Shown: piece after piece, positions 40,363 through 49,819 of the stretch
Layout: the number at the start of each line of letters is the position of its first letter
Position numbering within the stretch: the first letter of the stretch is position 1
Origin: Pontibacter sp. G13
GTDB taxonomy: Bacteria; Bacteroidota; Bacteroidia; J057
Direction: 5' to 3'
Assembly: GCF_031851795.1 (NCBI RefSeq)
Contig: NZ_CP134696.1
Span: 5,456,001-5,520,000 of the forward strand
Length of the DNA: 64,000 nt
The notes under the pieces: generated by a model
Seen by the model: the letters and a program-made list of their open reading frames with translations, nothing else
Told to the model about the DNA's origin: nothing
Database searches by the model: none
Translations under genes and position numbers: made by a program

Positions 40363-40732
40363 ATCCTTGATTTTTCTTGAAAATACGGATTAGCTGCTAG
40401 ATAGACTAGCCAGTTTTTCTGTTTCCCGCCACTCGTTTTCGACAGTTTGTGCCCATGTGAGAGCATGTGAAAATGTGAGGAACCGTCATTCTAGCCTGCC
40501 ATGAGCCATGGCCCACATCTCAATCTTCCTCAAAAATTCCCTCCCAAATTTCGAGCAAAAATCCCCCAAACTACACGCCATTCATCCCCAATGGGAAATA
40601 TTCCCCTGACAGAAGTAGCCCAGCCTGAGCAAATGCCCCCCTTTGTGTTTGAAGTTCAGAAACTTCCACGATAGGTTGACCGCCGTGATGGGAGCCACAT
40701 CGGTCCTCCCAAACAGTACTTAATCAATCAAT
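40363..40732. other. Intergenic stretch, nothing recognised except a repeat fragment
   Basis: A short piece of the TCATTCTAGCCTGCCATGAG element is at about 40484-40512. The remainder has no gene or clear structure. It should contain the promoter of the PIN module (minus) and of the RHS unit (plus). Confidence 0.45.
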
Positions 40733-40966
40733 ATGTTCACCAATAAGGATTTTCCCCTGATCCGACCGGATCAGGGGACAGGAAGCTATCACCCGTTTTT
40801 ACCTGAGCAATTGAGCAGCCCTGAAAGCATAGGCGCTCAGGTTCCGGCCACTGAAATCGGTGTTTACGCACCCTCACACCTGCTAACTCCCGCCTCCAAG
40901 GCCTCAGAAACGATCGACGACAACGGCGATTTCCGCTTGGGCTACGATTACCATCTCACGCATTGA
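40733..40966 (+). CDS. Small hypothetical protein upstream of the RHS gene
   Basis: A 77-residue open frame (MFTNKDFPLIRPDQGTGSYH...) with no family recognised, rich in Pro and Ser, ending RLGYDYHLTH. It ends 25 bases before the RHS start and has a normal ATG. It could be a real small gene of the RHS unit or a chance frame; there is no independent support. Confidence 0.35.
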   Translation: MFTNKDFPLIRPDQGTGSYHPFLPEQLSSPESIGAQVPATEIGVYAPSHLLTPASKASETIDDNGDFRLGYDYHLTH

Positions 40967-40991
40967 CCATCTCGCAAGAACAAACAGACAC

Positions 40992-43900
40992 ATGAGATAT
41001 TTTTTCATGGGATGTACGTTGGCGTGTTGCCTCGTCCTTCCCCTCGATCTGCGATCCCAGTCCTTGGATCGCAACCACGTCCGTGTGCGTACGGCCCGGA
41101 CCGAGATTCCCTCGGCCGCGGCGCTGGAGGCGTTGGACAACCTCCAGAGCACGGAGGATGCGGTGACGTACTACGACGGGCTGGGCCGTGCGGTACAACA
41201 TGTGCTTCCCAAGTCGACGCCAGGTCAGCATGCGCTGGTGGAATGGCACGCATACGACGCCTGGGGGCTTGAGCCCCGCCAGTGGCTTCCGTATGTGGAC
41301 GCGGGTAGTCCCGACGGGGAGTTCGTGTCCGATCCGGTTGGCGGTCATTCTGCGTGCTTCGTCCAGGACCCGTGGCAGCAGTTGGGCCATCTTCCGGCTG
41401 TAGACCGCCAGTCGGCCTTCGCCGACCGGGCGTGGGAGTCCTCCCCGCTGTCTCGGCCGACCTCTTCGGGGCGTCCCGGGCATGCGGGCGGTCTTTCGCA
41501 GGGGCACACCACGGACCATGCGTACCGGACCCTGGACCCTTCGGGGTACGGGATCGACGGTGTGCGGAAGTGGGAGGTGCATCCCGCTGGGATCTCGACT
41601 TCGGGGACCTATGCCGCTGGGGAGCTGGAGGTCCTGACCACGACGGACCCCAACGGCCACCGATCCTGCGAATACGTGGACCGTTTCGGTCGCACGGTGC
41701 TGGTGCGGGTCCAGCTCGATCCGTCGGCCGACCCGTCGGCTGCCGGCGGTCTGGAGGACTGGGCGAGCACCTACCGGATCTTCGACGAGCTGGGGCGCCT
41801 GCGTGCGGTGATCCAGCCCGAGGGGGTCGGGGCGCTCCGGCAGAATGGCTGGGTGGCGGATGCGGCGCTGCTGGACAACTGCTCGCTCCGGTACCGGTAC
41901 GACCACCGTGGGCGTGTATCGGGGCGGAAGGTGCCGGGAGCCGACTGGGTCTTCCAGGTGTACGATCCGGGGGACCGCCCGATCCTGAGCCAGGACGGGA
42001 ACCAGCGGCTCTCGGGGAAGTGGTCCTTCCGGAAATACGACGGTCTGGGCCGGGTGGTGATGACGGGTACCTGCGCGCATCCGGCCGTGACGCCGGAGGC
42101 GCTGTCGGCCGAACTGGCGCAGCACTGGGCGTCGGGGACGTTCTCGCCGGATGAATCCCCGGGCACGGGACTGCACGGGTACGGCAACCAGGCGTATCCG
42201 GACGTGTCGGCCCCCGGGACGGAGCTCCTGACGGTGGCCTATTTCGACGGCTACGACTTCGACCGCAACGGGCAGCTGGACGCCTGGGAGGTCCCGCGGC
42301 CCCTGCCGGAGATGCCGTCCCTGCCGGGCGGGATCTCCCCGCGTGCTTCGGGGCTTCCGACCGGGGTGAAGATCCGGATCATGGACCCCGATCCGGACAT
42401 GCCGGAGTGGCTGTCGACGCGGTCGTACTACGACAAGTTCGGGCGGGAGGTGCAGACGGTCTCGGACCACCACCTGGGCGGGCAGGACGAGGTGTCCCGC
42501 GAGTACGCCTTCACGGGGGAACTGGTCCGGGAGGTGCGGGTGCACACCGCCAACGGACAGGTCGACACGCTCCGTGCGCGGTATGTCCACGACCACCGGG
42601 GCCGTCCGCTGGAGCGGCACCTCCGGATCGGGGACGGCCCCGAGGTGATGGTGGCCCTGCATGGGTACAACGAGCTGGGGCAGCCGGTCCGGGAGTCCCT
42701 GCACGGGACCGGGGGCGGGACGTTCCTGCAGACGCTGGACCGGCGCTACACGCTGTCGGGCCAGTTCCATTCGCTCAACGACCCGGCGTCCACGGCGGGC
42801 CTCGGCGGCGAGCCGGACCTGACGACGGCCTACCAGCTGAACTCGCTGTCGATGACGCTGAGCTGGGTGTCCCAGCCGTCTTCGGGGAAGGGGGGCGGCA
42901 ACGTGTCCCAGGGCTTCGGGGACTTCAAGTACCAGGTCTCGCTGGGGCAGAAGCGGGTCCGTTTCGTCCGTTCCACGGGCGATTCGGATGCGGTGCCGGC
43001 GGATACGTCGATCTCCATCTCCCATGACGTGCCGGGGAGCTTCGACGCGGGCAAGCTGCCGACGTCTGTCACGGTTCCGCTGGCCGTTCCCGCACGGGTG
43101 CTGCGGCAGGGACAGGGGGACTGGCGTACGGTGGTGGAGTCGGGGCTGTACCAGGCGCTGTCCACCAGCGGGCTGAGTGCCGCCCAGCGCACGTCGGTGG
43201 TGCAGACGACGGTCCTCCGGCTGGCTACGCTGTGGGCGCAGGGGTTCGGGAGCGGGGAGAACATCGACCTGTTCGCCGAGTCGGTGTCCTACGAGACGGG
43301 GGGCCCTCCCTTCGCGGGTCAGGCCACGGGCCAGTACAACGGCAATCCCTCCGGGGTGCGTTGGAGCACGCCCCATGGGGCGGCGGTGTGCGGGTACGGC
43401 TTCTCGTTCGACCCGATGGACCGCCTGGTGTCCGCGGAGTACGGGCGCCTGTCCGACACGTCGGGGATCTGGGGGGATCTGGGGCGCTTCGACGCGTCGT
43501 ATGCGTACGACGGCAACGGGAACCTGACCTCGCTGCGTCGGTACGGACTGACCGGGGGTACGTACGCCAGTCCCGCCACGGGCCTGATGGACGACCTGTC
43601 CTACACCTACGGGGGGTCGGGGAACCGGCTGCAGGGGGTGTCCGACGCCGTGTCGGGCGTCCCATCGGGGTGGCCCTCGTTCGCGGACGGGTCCCATGCG
43701 GGGGCCGACTTCGGGTACGACGCCAACGGCAACCTGACGCAGGACCTCGATGGGGGGATCCTGTCGATTACCTACGATGCTATGGACAATCCTGTGGAAT
43801 ATTTATTTTACAATAATAAATCGATTCGCCATATTTATGCGGCCGACGGCAGGCGTTTGCGCTCCCGCGGGGTCCAGAGCGGCCTGGTGGCGCAGTCCGA

Positions 43901-45128
43901 CGGCAACGGCGGGACGGTGCTGGTGCCGATGGACGAGGAGGAATGGCGGGAGGACCGGGTGGGGGATTTCCGCTACCGGGGGGTGGACGACGGCACGGGC
44001 CTGGTTCCGGTGCTGTCGCATGTGATGACCCGTGAGGGCCGCGTGGTGCCGGAGGCCGCCGGGTGGCGGCACGAGTACATGATCCGCGACCATCTGGGGA
44101 ATGTGCGTGTGCTGTTCGGGGACCGCGACGGGGACGGCTTCGTCAATCCCGACCCGGAGTCGGGGGAGGATGTCGGGCAGGTCAGCGCGTACTATCCGAT
44201 GGGGCTGGAGATGCCCCGTTCGCCGGAGCAGCATCCGCTGCCGGACAACCGGTACCTCTACAGCGGGAAGGAGCGCGGACGATGGAGCGGGTGGTACGAT
44301 TTCGGCGCCCGGAGCTATCTGCCGACGATCGGGCGATGGGGCGGGGTGGACCCGCTGGCGGCCGACTACGAGCCTTGGAGCCCCTATGCGTTCACGCTGG
44401 GCAATCCCGTGCGGTTTGTCGATCCCGATGGCAGGAGGGTCGTGGGCGCCGATGACCTCATCGTCGTGAATGGGGGAGGGGAGGAGCTCCACCGAATCCA
44501 GACCGAGGGAGATGATATATACTTCAAGGTGAACCAACAGGCGTTTGAGGAGCAGATGAACCGGGGAGCGTTCTCCTTCTCTGCTGATATGCGTGCGCTG
44601 AGTGCCATTCGAGGGCTGGAGCAGCGCCGGATGGAAACTGGAGATCTCAGCTACATCGCCTATGAAACCAATACCCGAAGCCTCAGTGTCGAAGGAGAGA
44701 TGGTAAACCCTGCGATGGGAGAGGTGATGGTCACTTTCCAGCGGGACTTCGATGATGGGACGAGCACCCCGATTGCCGTGTTCGAAGGGGTAGCAGGAGG
44801 ATTTAAAAAAGGAGCACCCGAAAATGGATTGTATGCTGTGAATCATTTTCGGGATCGAGGGCCTAATGGAGGCGATTTTCATTATGGTATGAATAGAAAT
44901 GGAGTGGGCTTCAGCTTTGACCTTATCCCTCTTTTTGATACAGGAAGGAACCTTCTTAGAGTTCATCCAGACGGGGGACAACTAGGAACACGAGGATGTA
45001 TTGGCCTGACATGTTCAGCCGACGATCTGATTTTATTCAGAGATCTCGTCCTTTCATACCTATCAGAAAACTCAGCACTTCGAACAGTCATTTCAATCGA
45101 GGGGAATCCCAACAATAACGGTTTGTAG
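40992..45128 (+). CDS. Full-length secreted RHS-repeat polymorphic toxin, possible L,D-transpeptidase-like tip
   Basis: A 1378-residue protein. Signal peptide MRYFFMGCTLACCLVLPLDL RSQ is followed by a DUF6443-type start (VTYYDGLGRAVQHVLPKSTP) typical of Bacteroidota RHS proteins. YD/RHS repeats run to about residue 1020 (YDHRGRVSG, YNELGQPVRESLHG, YDANGNLTQDL). The core domain has YMIRDHLGNVRVLFGDRDGD, YSGKERGRWSGWYDFGARSY and LGNPVRFVDPDGRRV with the DPDG boundary at residue 1144. The tip (1150-1378) includes NHFRDRGPNGGDFHYGM and HPDGGQLGTRGCIGLTCSAD with His1325 and Cys1336, resembling the His/Cys motif of YkuD-type L,D-transpeptidases, so peptidoglycan is a likely target (tentative). The core is extremely GC-rich; the tip is near genome average. 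The immunity gene is 18 bases downstream. Confidence 0.85.
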   Translation: MRYFFMGCTLACCLVLPLDLRSQSLDRNHVRVRTARTEIPSAAALEALDNLQSTEDAVTYYDGLGRAVQHVLPKSTPGQHALVEWHAYDAWGLEPRQWLPYVDAGSPDGEFVSDPVGGHSACFVQDPWQQLGHLPAVDRQSAFADRAWESSPLSRPTSSGRPGHAGGLSQGHTTDHAYRTLDPSGYGIDGVRKWEVHPAGISTSGTYAAGELEVLTTTDPNGHRSCEYVDRFGRTVLVRVQLDPSADPSAAGGLEDWASTYRIFDELGRLRAVIQPEGVGALRQNGWVADAALLDNCSLRYRYDHRGRVSGRKVPGADWVFQVYDPGDRPILSQDGNQRLSGKWSFRKYDGLGRVVMTGTCAHPAVTPEALSAELAQHWASGTFSPDESPGTGLHGYGNQAYPDVSAPGTELLTVAYFDGYDFDRNGQLDAWEVPRPLPEMPSLPGGISPRASGLPTGVKIRIMDPDPDMPEWLSTRSYYDKFGREVQTVSDHHLGGQDEVSREYAFTGELVREVRVHTANGQVDTLRARYVHDHRGRPLERHLRIGDGPEVMVALHGYNELGQPVRESLHGTGGGTFLQTLDRRYTLSGQFHSLNDPASTAGLGGEPDLTTAYQLNSLSMTLSWVSQPSSGKGGGNVSQGFGDFKYQVSLGQKRVRFVRSTGDSDAVPADTSISISHDVPGSFDAGKLPTSVTVPLAVPARVLRQGQGDWRTVVESGLYQALSTSGLSAAQRTSVVQTTVLRLATLWAQGFGSGENIDLFAESVSYETGGPPFAGQATGQYNGNPSGVRWSTPHGAAVCGYGFSFDPMDRLVSAEYGRLSDTSGIWGDLGRFDASYAYDGNGNLTSLRRYGLTGGTYASPATGLMDDLSYTYGGSGNRLQGVSDAVSGVPSGWPSFADGSHAGADFGYDANGNLTQDLDGGILSITYDAMDNPVEYLFYNNKSIRHIYAADGRRLRSRGVQSGLVAQSDGNGGTVLVPMDEEEWREDRVGDFRYRGVDDGTGLVPVLSHVMTREGRVVPEAAGWRHEYMIRDHLGNVRVLFGDRDGDGFVNPDPESGEDVGQVSAYYPMGLEMPRSPEQHPLPDNRYLYSGKERGRWSGWYDFGARSYLPTIGRWGGVDPLAADYEPWSPYAFTLGNPVRFVDPDGRRVVGADDLIVVNGGGEELHRIQTEGDDIYFKVNQQAFEEQMNRGAFSFSADMRALSAIRGLEQRRMETGDLSYIAYETNTRSLSVEGEMVNPAMGEVMVTFQRDFDDGTSTPIAVFEGVAGGFKKGAPENGLYAVNHFRDRGPNGGDFHYGMNRNGVGFSFDLIPLFDTGRNLLRVHPDGGQLGTRGCIGLTCSADDLILFRDLVLSYLSENSALRTVISIEGNPNNNGL

Positions 45129-45146
45129 AAATCAAAAACCCTGATC

Positions 45147-45749
45147 ATGAGATTTTCAAAGATGTTTTACCTGATGATCGTTTTGAGCTCATTGATGGCA
45201 ATGATCTATGCTCAAAAGCCAGTAGTTGGACAGAACGGTGTTCAAAGTAATTCCGATCTGTTTACTCCTGATATTTCAATAAATGGGGCGATTTTCTTGG
45301 AAAATGAGTCTTCTGGAAATGATTTTCTCAAAGGTCTCGAATTCGAATTCAACGATTCCCTGTGGTATTTCCCCGGGTTGTTTTTCGAGAGCTCCGATGG
45401 AACTCAAATGCTAGGTATGTATTTATATCCTGGAGGGATGAAGAATGCATTTAGTGTTTTTGAAGTTGGATACTGTAAGAATTATCCAGCAAATACTGGA
45501 AAACGGATCAGGGCGAACAAGTTCCAAACGGAAAATGGCGTCCAGTTAGGGATGACGGTCGAGCGTCTGCATTTGGAGAAGGGGAAACCGGATTCTGTGT
45601 TGGTGGATTATTGGGGGGATACGTTGTATCGGTATGAATATCTGGATGAGGAGTTCCTGCAGCATTATCTGATGCCTTCCTATTTCTTGGAGTACAAGGA
45701 GGAGGATGGGCAGGTGTCCTTCTTCAGATTCGGATTTGACTATCCTTGA
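45147..45749 (+). CDS. Exported immunity candidate for the full-length RHS toxin
   Basis: A 200-residue protein with signal peptide MRFSKMFYLMIVLSSLMAMIYAQ. The mature part (KPVVGQNGVQSNSDLFTPDI...) has beta-rich segments (SISINGAIFLENESSG; LWYFPGLFFESSDGTQMLGM), no Cys cluster and no family I recognise. It begins 18 bases after the toxin stop. The periplasmic location matches a toxin that would cut or modify peptidoglycan. The GC is well below that of the RHS core and similar to the toxin tip, so tip and immunity gene probably travelled together. Confidence 0.7.
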   Translation: MRFSKMFYLMIVLSSLMAMIYAQKPVVGQNGVQSNSDLFTPDISINGAIFLENESSGNDFLKGLEFEFNDSLWYFPGLFFESSDGTQMLGMYLYPGGMKNAFSVFEVGYCKNYPANTGKRIRANKFQTENGVQLGMTVERLHLEKGKPDSVLVDYWGDTLYRYEYLDEEFLQHYLMPSYFLEYKEEDGQVSFFRFGFDYP

Positions 45750-46468
45750 TTTCCGTTTTTACTCGGAAGGTTGTGTACGGCGGACCACGCGATGGTTCTC
45801 GAAGCTGAAATTGCCCAAGCGGCTCTCTGAAAGGAGGGCCGTCTGGGTTTTTGCTGTTTTCGGAGGAGGAGATTTTCTGGTCAGGTGTGCAGGAGATAGA
45901 TTTCAGATCGCTAATATTTTGGCATGCATGCATCTATCGAAGGAGGGTAGTGCAGGGAGATCAGCACTCAGGTGCGGCTGGACTGTGCGGCGTAAGGGAT
46001 GGGAATGGCGAGCCTTGAGGCGAGGTCCGAGGGCTCCAGCCAATGGGGAGCAGATATTTGGGATCATTGGCATAGAAGCCAAGCGCCTGATTCCGAGGAC
46101 GGAGTGCAACGACCCATGGACAAGCCCGGCCCCGCGACCTGACTGCCAGGCGTTTTCGGAGCTGCCGAGAACGCGGGGATACGCCCAAATCTTACACCTG
46201 ATAGACACATTTGGGAGGAAGTAAGATACGGTCCCGAGGGCACGTGAAAAAGAATGCCTCAAACAAACGGCTGATCTGACAGTTCACCCCAAAAACATTT
46301 GAACGGCACGGACTTGGCGGGTAGATTTGTAGAGTGAGATGGAATTGACAGATTATCAGAGATAATGCTTTTCCGCTGTTAAATTTTTATAGAATTTAGC
46401 GGGGGAATTTTTCATTTGGGAAGATATCTCTAATTTTAGTCGCTGATTTTTAATCATAACATACGTCA
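45750..46468. other. Intergenic stretch with a diverged dispersed repeat
   Basis: About 720 bases without a gene. It contains a diverged copy of the island's dispersed repeat (45971-46188) and the presumed promoter region of the E2 gene, AT-rich from 46360 on. A 172-codon open frame over it (45706-46224) is a by-product of the repeat. Confidence 0.55.
45971..46188. repeat. Diverged copy of the dispersed repeat outside the island
   Basis: Begins GTGCGGCTGGACTGTGCGGC GTAAGGGATGGG and ends GCCGAGAACGCGGGGATACG CCCAAAT, the same two ends as the island copies, with a different middle (AGGGCTCCAGCCAATGGGGA ... CAAGCCCGGCCCCGCGACC). A similar copy is at 55279-55540. It shows that this repeat is a genome-wide intergenic element. 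Confidence 0.75.
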
Positions 46469-47758
46469 ATGGCAGAAATCATCGATATGCCACGCCTGAG
46501 TGATACCATGACAGAGGGCGTTATTGCAGCATGGCATCAAAAGGTAGGGGACACCGTTTCATCCGGTGATTTGTTGGCAGAGATCGAGACCGACAAGGCT
46601 ACCATGGACTTCGAATCTCCAGCCGACGGCAAATTGCTGTTCATCGGAGTCGAAGAAGGAAAAGGCATCCCAGTAGGAGCATTGTTGGCCATCGTAGGAG
46701 AAGATGGTGAAGATGTGGACAAGCTGGTTGCTGACTTCAAATCTGCATCACCTGCAGCCGAAGCGGCTCCTGAAGCAGAAGCACCAGCGGTAGAAGCTCC
46801 TGTGGCTCCTGCACCAACTCCAACCCCTGCACCCGTTGCTCAACCCGCCGCCACACCTCAACCGGTAGCAGCAGCTGCCCCCGTTGTGGCTGATGGACGC
46901 ATCAAGGCTTCTCCACTTGCCAAGGCTATGGCCAAGGACAAAGGGATCGATTTGGCGACTGTCGCTGGATCTGGAGACAATGGTCGGATCATCAAGCGTG
47001 ACATCGAGAACTATCAAGCTCCTGCTGCAGTTGCCGCGCCAGTCAACGGTGCCGCTCCAGTAGTTGCTGCTGGTGCCGAGTCTTACGATGAGGTGACCGT
47101 TTCCCAAATGCGCAAAGTGATCGCGCGTCGCTTGGGTGAATCCAAATTCTCTGCGCCTCACTTCTACTTGACCATGGAGATCAACATGGGCAAGGCGATG
47201 GTAGCTCGCAAGGCTTTGAACGAAGTATCTCCTGTCAAAATCTCCTTCAACGACATCGTCATGAAGGCGACTGCGGCAGCACTTCGCCAACATCCAAAGA
47301 TCAACTCTTCCTGGTTGGGTGATCGCATCCGTACCAATCACCACATCCACATCGGTATGGCTGTAGCTGTAGACGAAGGTTTGTTGGTTCCTGTGATCCG
47401 TTTCGCAGATACCAAAGGCTTGTCTACCATCGCAGCTGAAACCAAGGATCTGGCTGGCAAGGCTCGTGACCGCAAGTTGCAGCCTGCAGATTGGGAAGGA
47501 AACACCTTTACGATCTCCAACTTGGGCATGTTCGGCATCGAGGAATTCACCGCTATCATCAACCCACCTGACGCTTGTATCCTCGCTATCGGCGGGATCA
47601 TCCAAAAGCCAATCGTGGAAAATGGCGAGATCGTTCCTGGCAACATGATGAAAGTAACACTCTCCTGCGATCACCGTGTAGTAGACGGCGCAATGGGTTC
47701 TGCTTTCCTTCAAACGTTGAAGCAATTGCTGGAAGATCCGATGCGCATCTTGCTCTAG
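46469..47758 (+). CDS. pdhC: Dihydrolipoamide acyltransferase (E2) of a pyruvate/2-oxoacid dehydrogenase complex
   Basis: A 429-residue E2. One lipoyl domain (residues 1-80) with the lipoylated Lys43 in IETDKATMDFES; a Pro/Ala-rich linker (about 90-145); a peripheral subunit-binding domain (about 148-185, IKASPLAKAMAKDKGIDLAT, GDNGRIIKRDIENY); and the catalytic acyltransferase domain (205-429) with SAPHFYLTMEINM and the active-site CDHRVVDGAMGSAF (His402, Asp406). It transfers acetyl groups from E1 to CoA. The single lipoyl domain and absence of neighbouring E1/E3 genes leave pyruvate as the probable but unproven substrate. A terminator follows directly. Confidence 0.93.
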   Translation: MAEIIDMPRLSDTMTEGVIAAWHQKVGDTVSSGDLLAEIETDKATMDFESPADGKLLFIGVEEGKGIPVGALLAIVGEDGEDVDKLVADFKSASPAAEAAPEAEAPAVEAPVAPAPTPTPAPVAQPAATPQPVAAAAPVVADGRIKASPLAKAMAKDKGIDLATVAGSGDNGRIIKRDIENYQAPAAVAAPVNGAAPVVAAGAESYDEVTVSQMRKVIARRLGESKFSAPHFYLTMEINMGKAMVARKALNEVSPVKISFNDIVMKATAAALRQHPKINSSWLGDRIRTNHHIHIGMAVAVDEGLLVPVIRFADTKGLSTIAAETKDLAGKARDRKLQPADWEGNTFTISNLGMFGIEEFTAIINPPDACILAIGGIIQKPIVENGEIVPGNMMKVTLSCDHRVVDGAMGSAFLQTLKQLLEDPMRILL

Positions 47759-47782
47759 GAACCTTCAGTAAGGACATACAAA

Positions 47783-47815
47783 AAGGCTGCTCATCGAGTA
47801 GCCTTTTTTTATTGT
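47783..47815 (+). terminator. Terminator after the E2 gene
   Basis: AAAGGCTGCTC pairs with GAGTAGCCTTT (one G-T pair) around ATC, followed by TTTTATTG. It ends just before the first 140-bp tandem repeat. Confidence 0.85.
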
Positions 47816-47820
47816 TTTGG

Positions 47821-48830
47821 CTGCAAACGCCCATGGGCAGAACCTCAATTTGCCAAGTGTTCCGCACATAGCCAACTATGCTAGGAACACTTGGCTGCTT
47901 GAGAACCTACCCCTGAACGTTTTCGCTTCAAAACAGCCGAAAGACAAGGGCTTGGCTGGGCTGCAAACGCCCATTTTCAGAACCTCAATTTGCCAAGTTT
48001 TATGCACCTAGCCCATTGTGCTTGGAAAACTTGGCTGCTTGAGAACCTACCCCTGAACGTTTTCGCTTCAAAACAGCCGAGAGACAAGGGCTTGGTTGGG
48101 CTGCAAACGGCCATTTTCAGAACCTTAATTGGCCAAGTTTTATGCACATAGCCCATTGTGCTTGGAAAACTTGGCTGCTTGAGAACCTACCCCTGAACGT
48201 TTTTGCTTCAAAACAGCCGAGAGACAAGGGCTTGGCTGGGCTGCAAACGGCCATGGACAGAACCTCAATTGGCCAAGTTTTATGCACATAGCCCATTGTG
48301 CTTGGAACACTTGGCTGCTTGAGAACCTAAAACTGACCACTTTCGCATCAAAACAGCTGAAATGAGGGCGCTTAAATAGGCTGCAAATGGCCATGGGCAG
48401 AACCTCAATTGGCCAAGTTTTATGCACCTAGCCCATTGTGCTTGGAACACTTGGCTGCTTGAGAACCTACCCCTGAACGTTTTCGGTTCAAAACAGCCGG
48501 GAGACAAGGGCTTGGCTGGGCTGCAAACGGCCATGGGCAGAACCTCAATTGGCCAAGTTTCATGCACATAGCCCACTATGCTTGGAACACTTGGCTGCTT
48601 GAGAAGCTACCCCTGAACGTTTTCGCATCAAAACAGCCGAAAGACAAGGGCTTGGCTGGGCTGCAAACGCCCATGGGCAGAACCTCAATTGGCCAAGTTT
48701 TATGCACCTAGCCCATTGTGCTTGGAACACTTGGTTGCTTGAGAACCTAAAACTGACCATTTTCGCATCAAAACAGCTGAAATGAGGGCGCTTAAATAGG
48801 CTGCAAATGGCCATTTTCAGCAAGCAGATT
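47821..48830. repeat. Seven 140-bp tandem repeats plus a partial eighth
   Basis: CTGCAAACG/CTGCAAATG starts each unit at 47821, 47961, 48101, 48241, 48381, 48521 and 48661, with a partial unit from 48801; the period is exactly 140. Two subtypes alternate by their second half: type A has CTACCCCTGAACGTTTTCGC and GACAAGGGCTTGGCTGGG, type B has CTAAAACTGACCA and GAGGGCGCTTAAATAGG. The order is A-A-A-B-A-A-B. Each unit holds an inverted repeat (CCAAGTGTTCC ... GGAACACTTGG in unit 1) with an inner GCACA..TGTGC. 140 is not divisible by three, so the open frames on the minus strand are not genes. Confidence 0.95.
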
Positions 48831-48868
48831 TCCACAAATGATGCGTGTGAGAACGTCTTGCCAACTAC

Positions 48869-49519
48869 CTAGTAATACCACACAAATCCCACCTGCATGG
48901 AAAGGTCGTACTCTGGGCCGAAGCTATCCTCATCTTCTGTGCTGATATCCAAAATGCGTCCAGTCGGGGTGAATTCGATGCCCCATTTCTCGGTGGCTTG
49001 GTACCTCAATCCCGCGCCAAAAACTCCGCCGATCGAGAAGGGAATCGCTGAGAACGTGGAGCTCCAATCTCGTTCCGAATATGGATACAGGCGATAGACA
49101 TCCATGTACATGACTCCGCGAAGCGACACGCCAAATTCTGCAAAGGCAGACCAGCCGGAAATGTTGGAGGGTGTAAGTTGTGTCCGAAGCAAGAAAGGGA
49201 CCTCCCAAGTCGCCAAGTCAAACTCCGTGTAGTAGCAATATCCCTGATCGCAATACTCGTAGGCATCTTGCTGGAAGGCAGCGAAGAACCCAGTATGCAC
49301 GGACACATAATCGGTAAGCCGAACGCCTGATCTGATTCCGCCACGGATGACTGGATGAAACATCGGTTCGGGATCTACATTGGAGAGGGAATTGTACCAA
49401 TAGTGGCCGGCGGTAGGAGCTGCTACGATGGAGAAGCTATATTTCTTCTGGAGGGCTTTTTGGGCGAATACAGTCGGTGCGAGCAAGAGCATCAGTCCAA
49501 GCCAGATCAGTTTTTTCAT
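48869..49519 (-). CDS. Outer-membrane beta-barrel family protein
   Basis: A 216-residue protein with signal peptide MKKLIWLGLMLLLAPTVFAQ. The mature part shows alternating amphipathic strands ending in aromatic residues (YSFSIVAAPTAGHYWY, SVHTGFFAAFQQDAYEY, WSAFAEFGVSLRGVMY, GAGLRYQATEKWGIEFTPTG) and a final SMQVGFVWYY, the aromatic C-terminus of a small beta-barrel. This is the porin-like outer-membrane fold (OMP_b-brl) common in Bacteroidota. Function unknown. Two Cys (YCDQGYCYY) in one loop could form a disulphide. It is the first gene right of the tandem repeats. Confidence 0.82.
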   Translation of the reverse strand: MKKLIWLGLMLLLAPTVFAQKALQKKYSFSIVAAPTAGHYWYNSLSNVDPEPMFHPVIRGGIRSGVRLTDYVSVHTGFFAAFQQDAYEYCDQGYCYYTEFDLATWEVPFLLRTQLTPSNISGWSAFAEFGVSLRGVMYMDVYRLYPYSERDWSSTFSAIPFSIGGVFGAGLRYQATEKWGIEFTPTGRILDISTEDEDSFGPEYDLSMQVGFVWYY

Positions 49520-49819
49520 GAATCGGGTAGCGATTGAATGGTCGGAAAGGGATGAGAATTCGAGCCTTTCGGGCCGAGATTTCTTGATAGGAGAAATATA
49601 CCGAACTCACCTCCCAAACCAAAGATCCAACCATTCTTTCGATTGGAATGACCGAATAATTGAACAAGAAAGCCTGTTGTATTCCGGCGCAAATCCATCG
49701 GGAAAATTCCTCCGAAGTTCGAATTTGGCCTAAGGGGGTATAATCTCGAGTTTGGGGCGAATGTGGCACCGGATTTGAAGTCCTAGGGTGTCGGAACCTA
49801 AATCTGGAAGTTCTTATTC
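49520..49819. other. Intergenic stretch, nothing recognised
   Basis: 300 bases between divergent genes with no convincing open frame or structure. Probably the two promoter regions. Confidence 0.45.

Noticed and set aside
40956-43697. A 913-codon open frame on the minus strand
   Set aside because: It is a by-product of the very high GC of the RHS gene on the plus strand; the sequence is dominated by Arg, Pro and Gly without domain features.
47821-48835. Minus-strand frames in the 140-bp tandem array and a possible CRISPR
   Set aside because: 140 is not a multiple of three, so frames are not kept between units. Units are contiguous with no unique spacers and no cas gene nearby, so it is not a CRISPR array.
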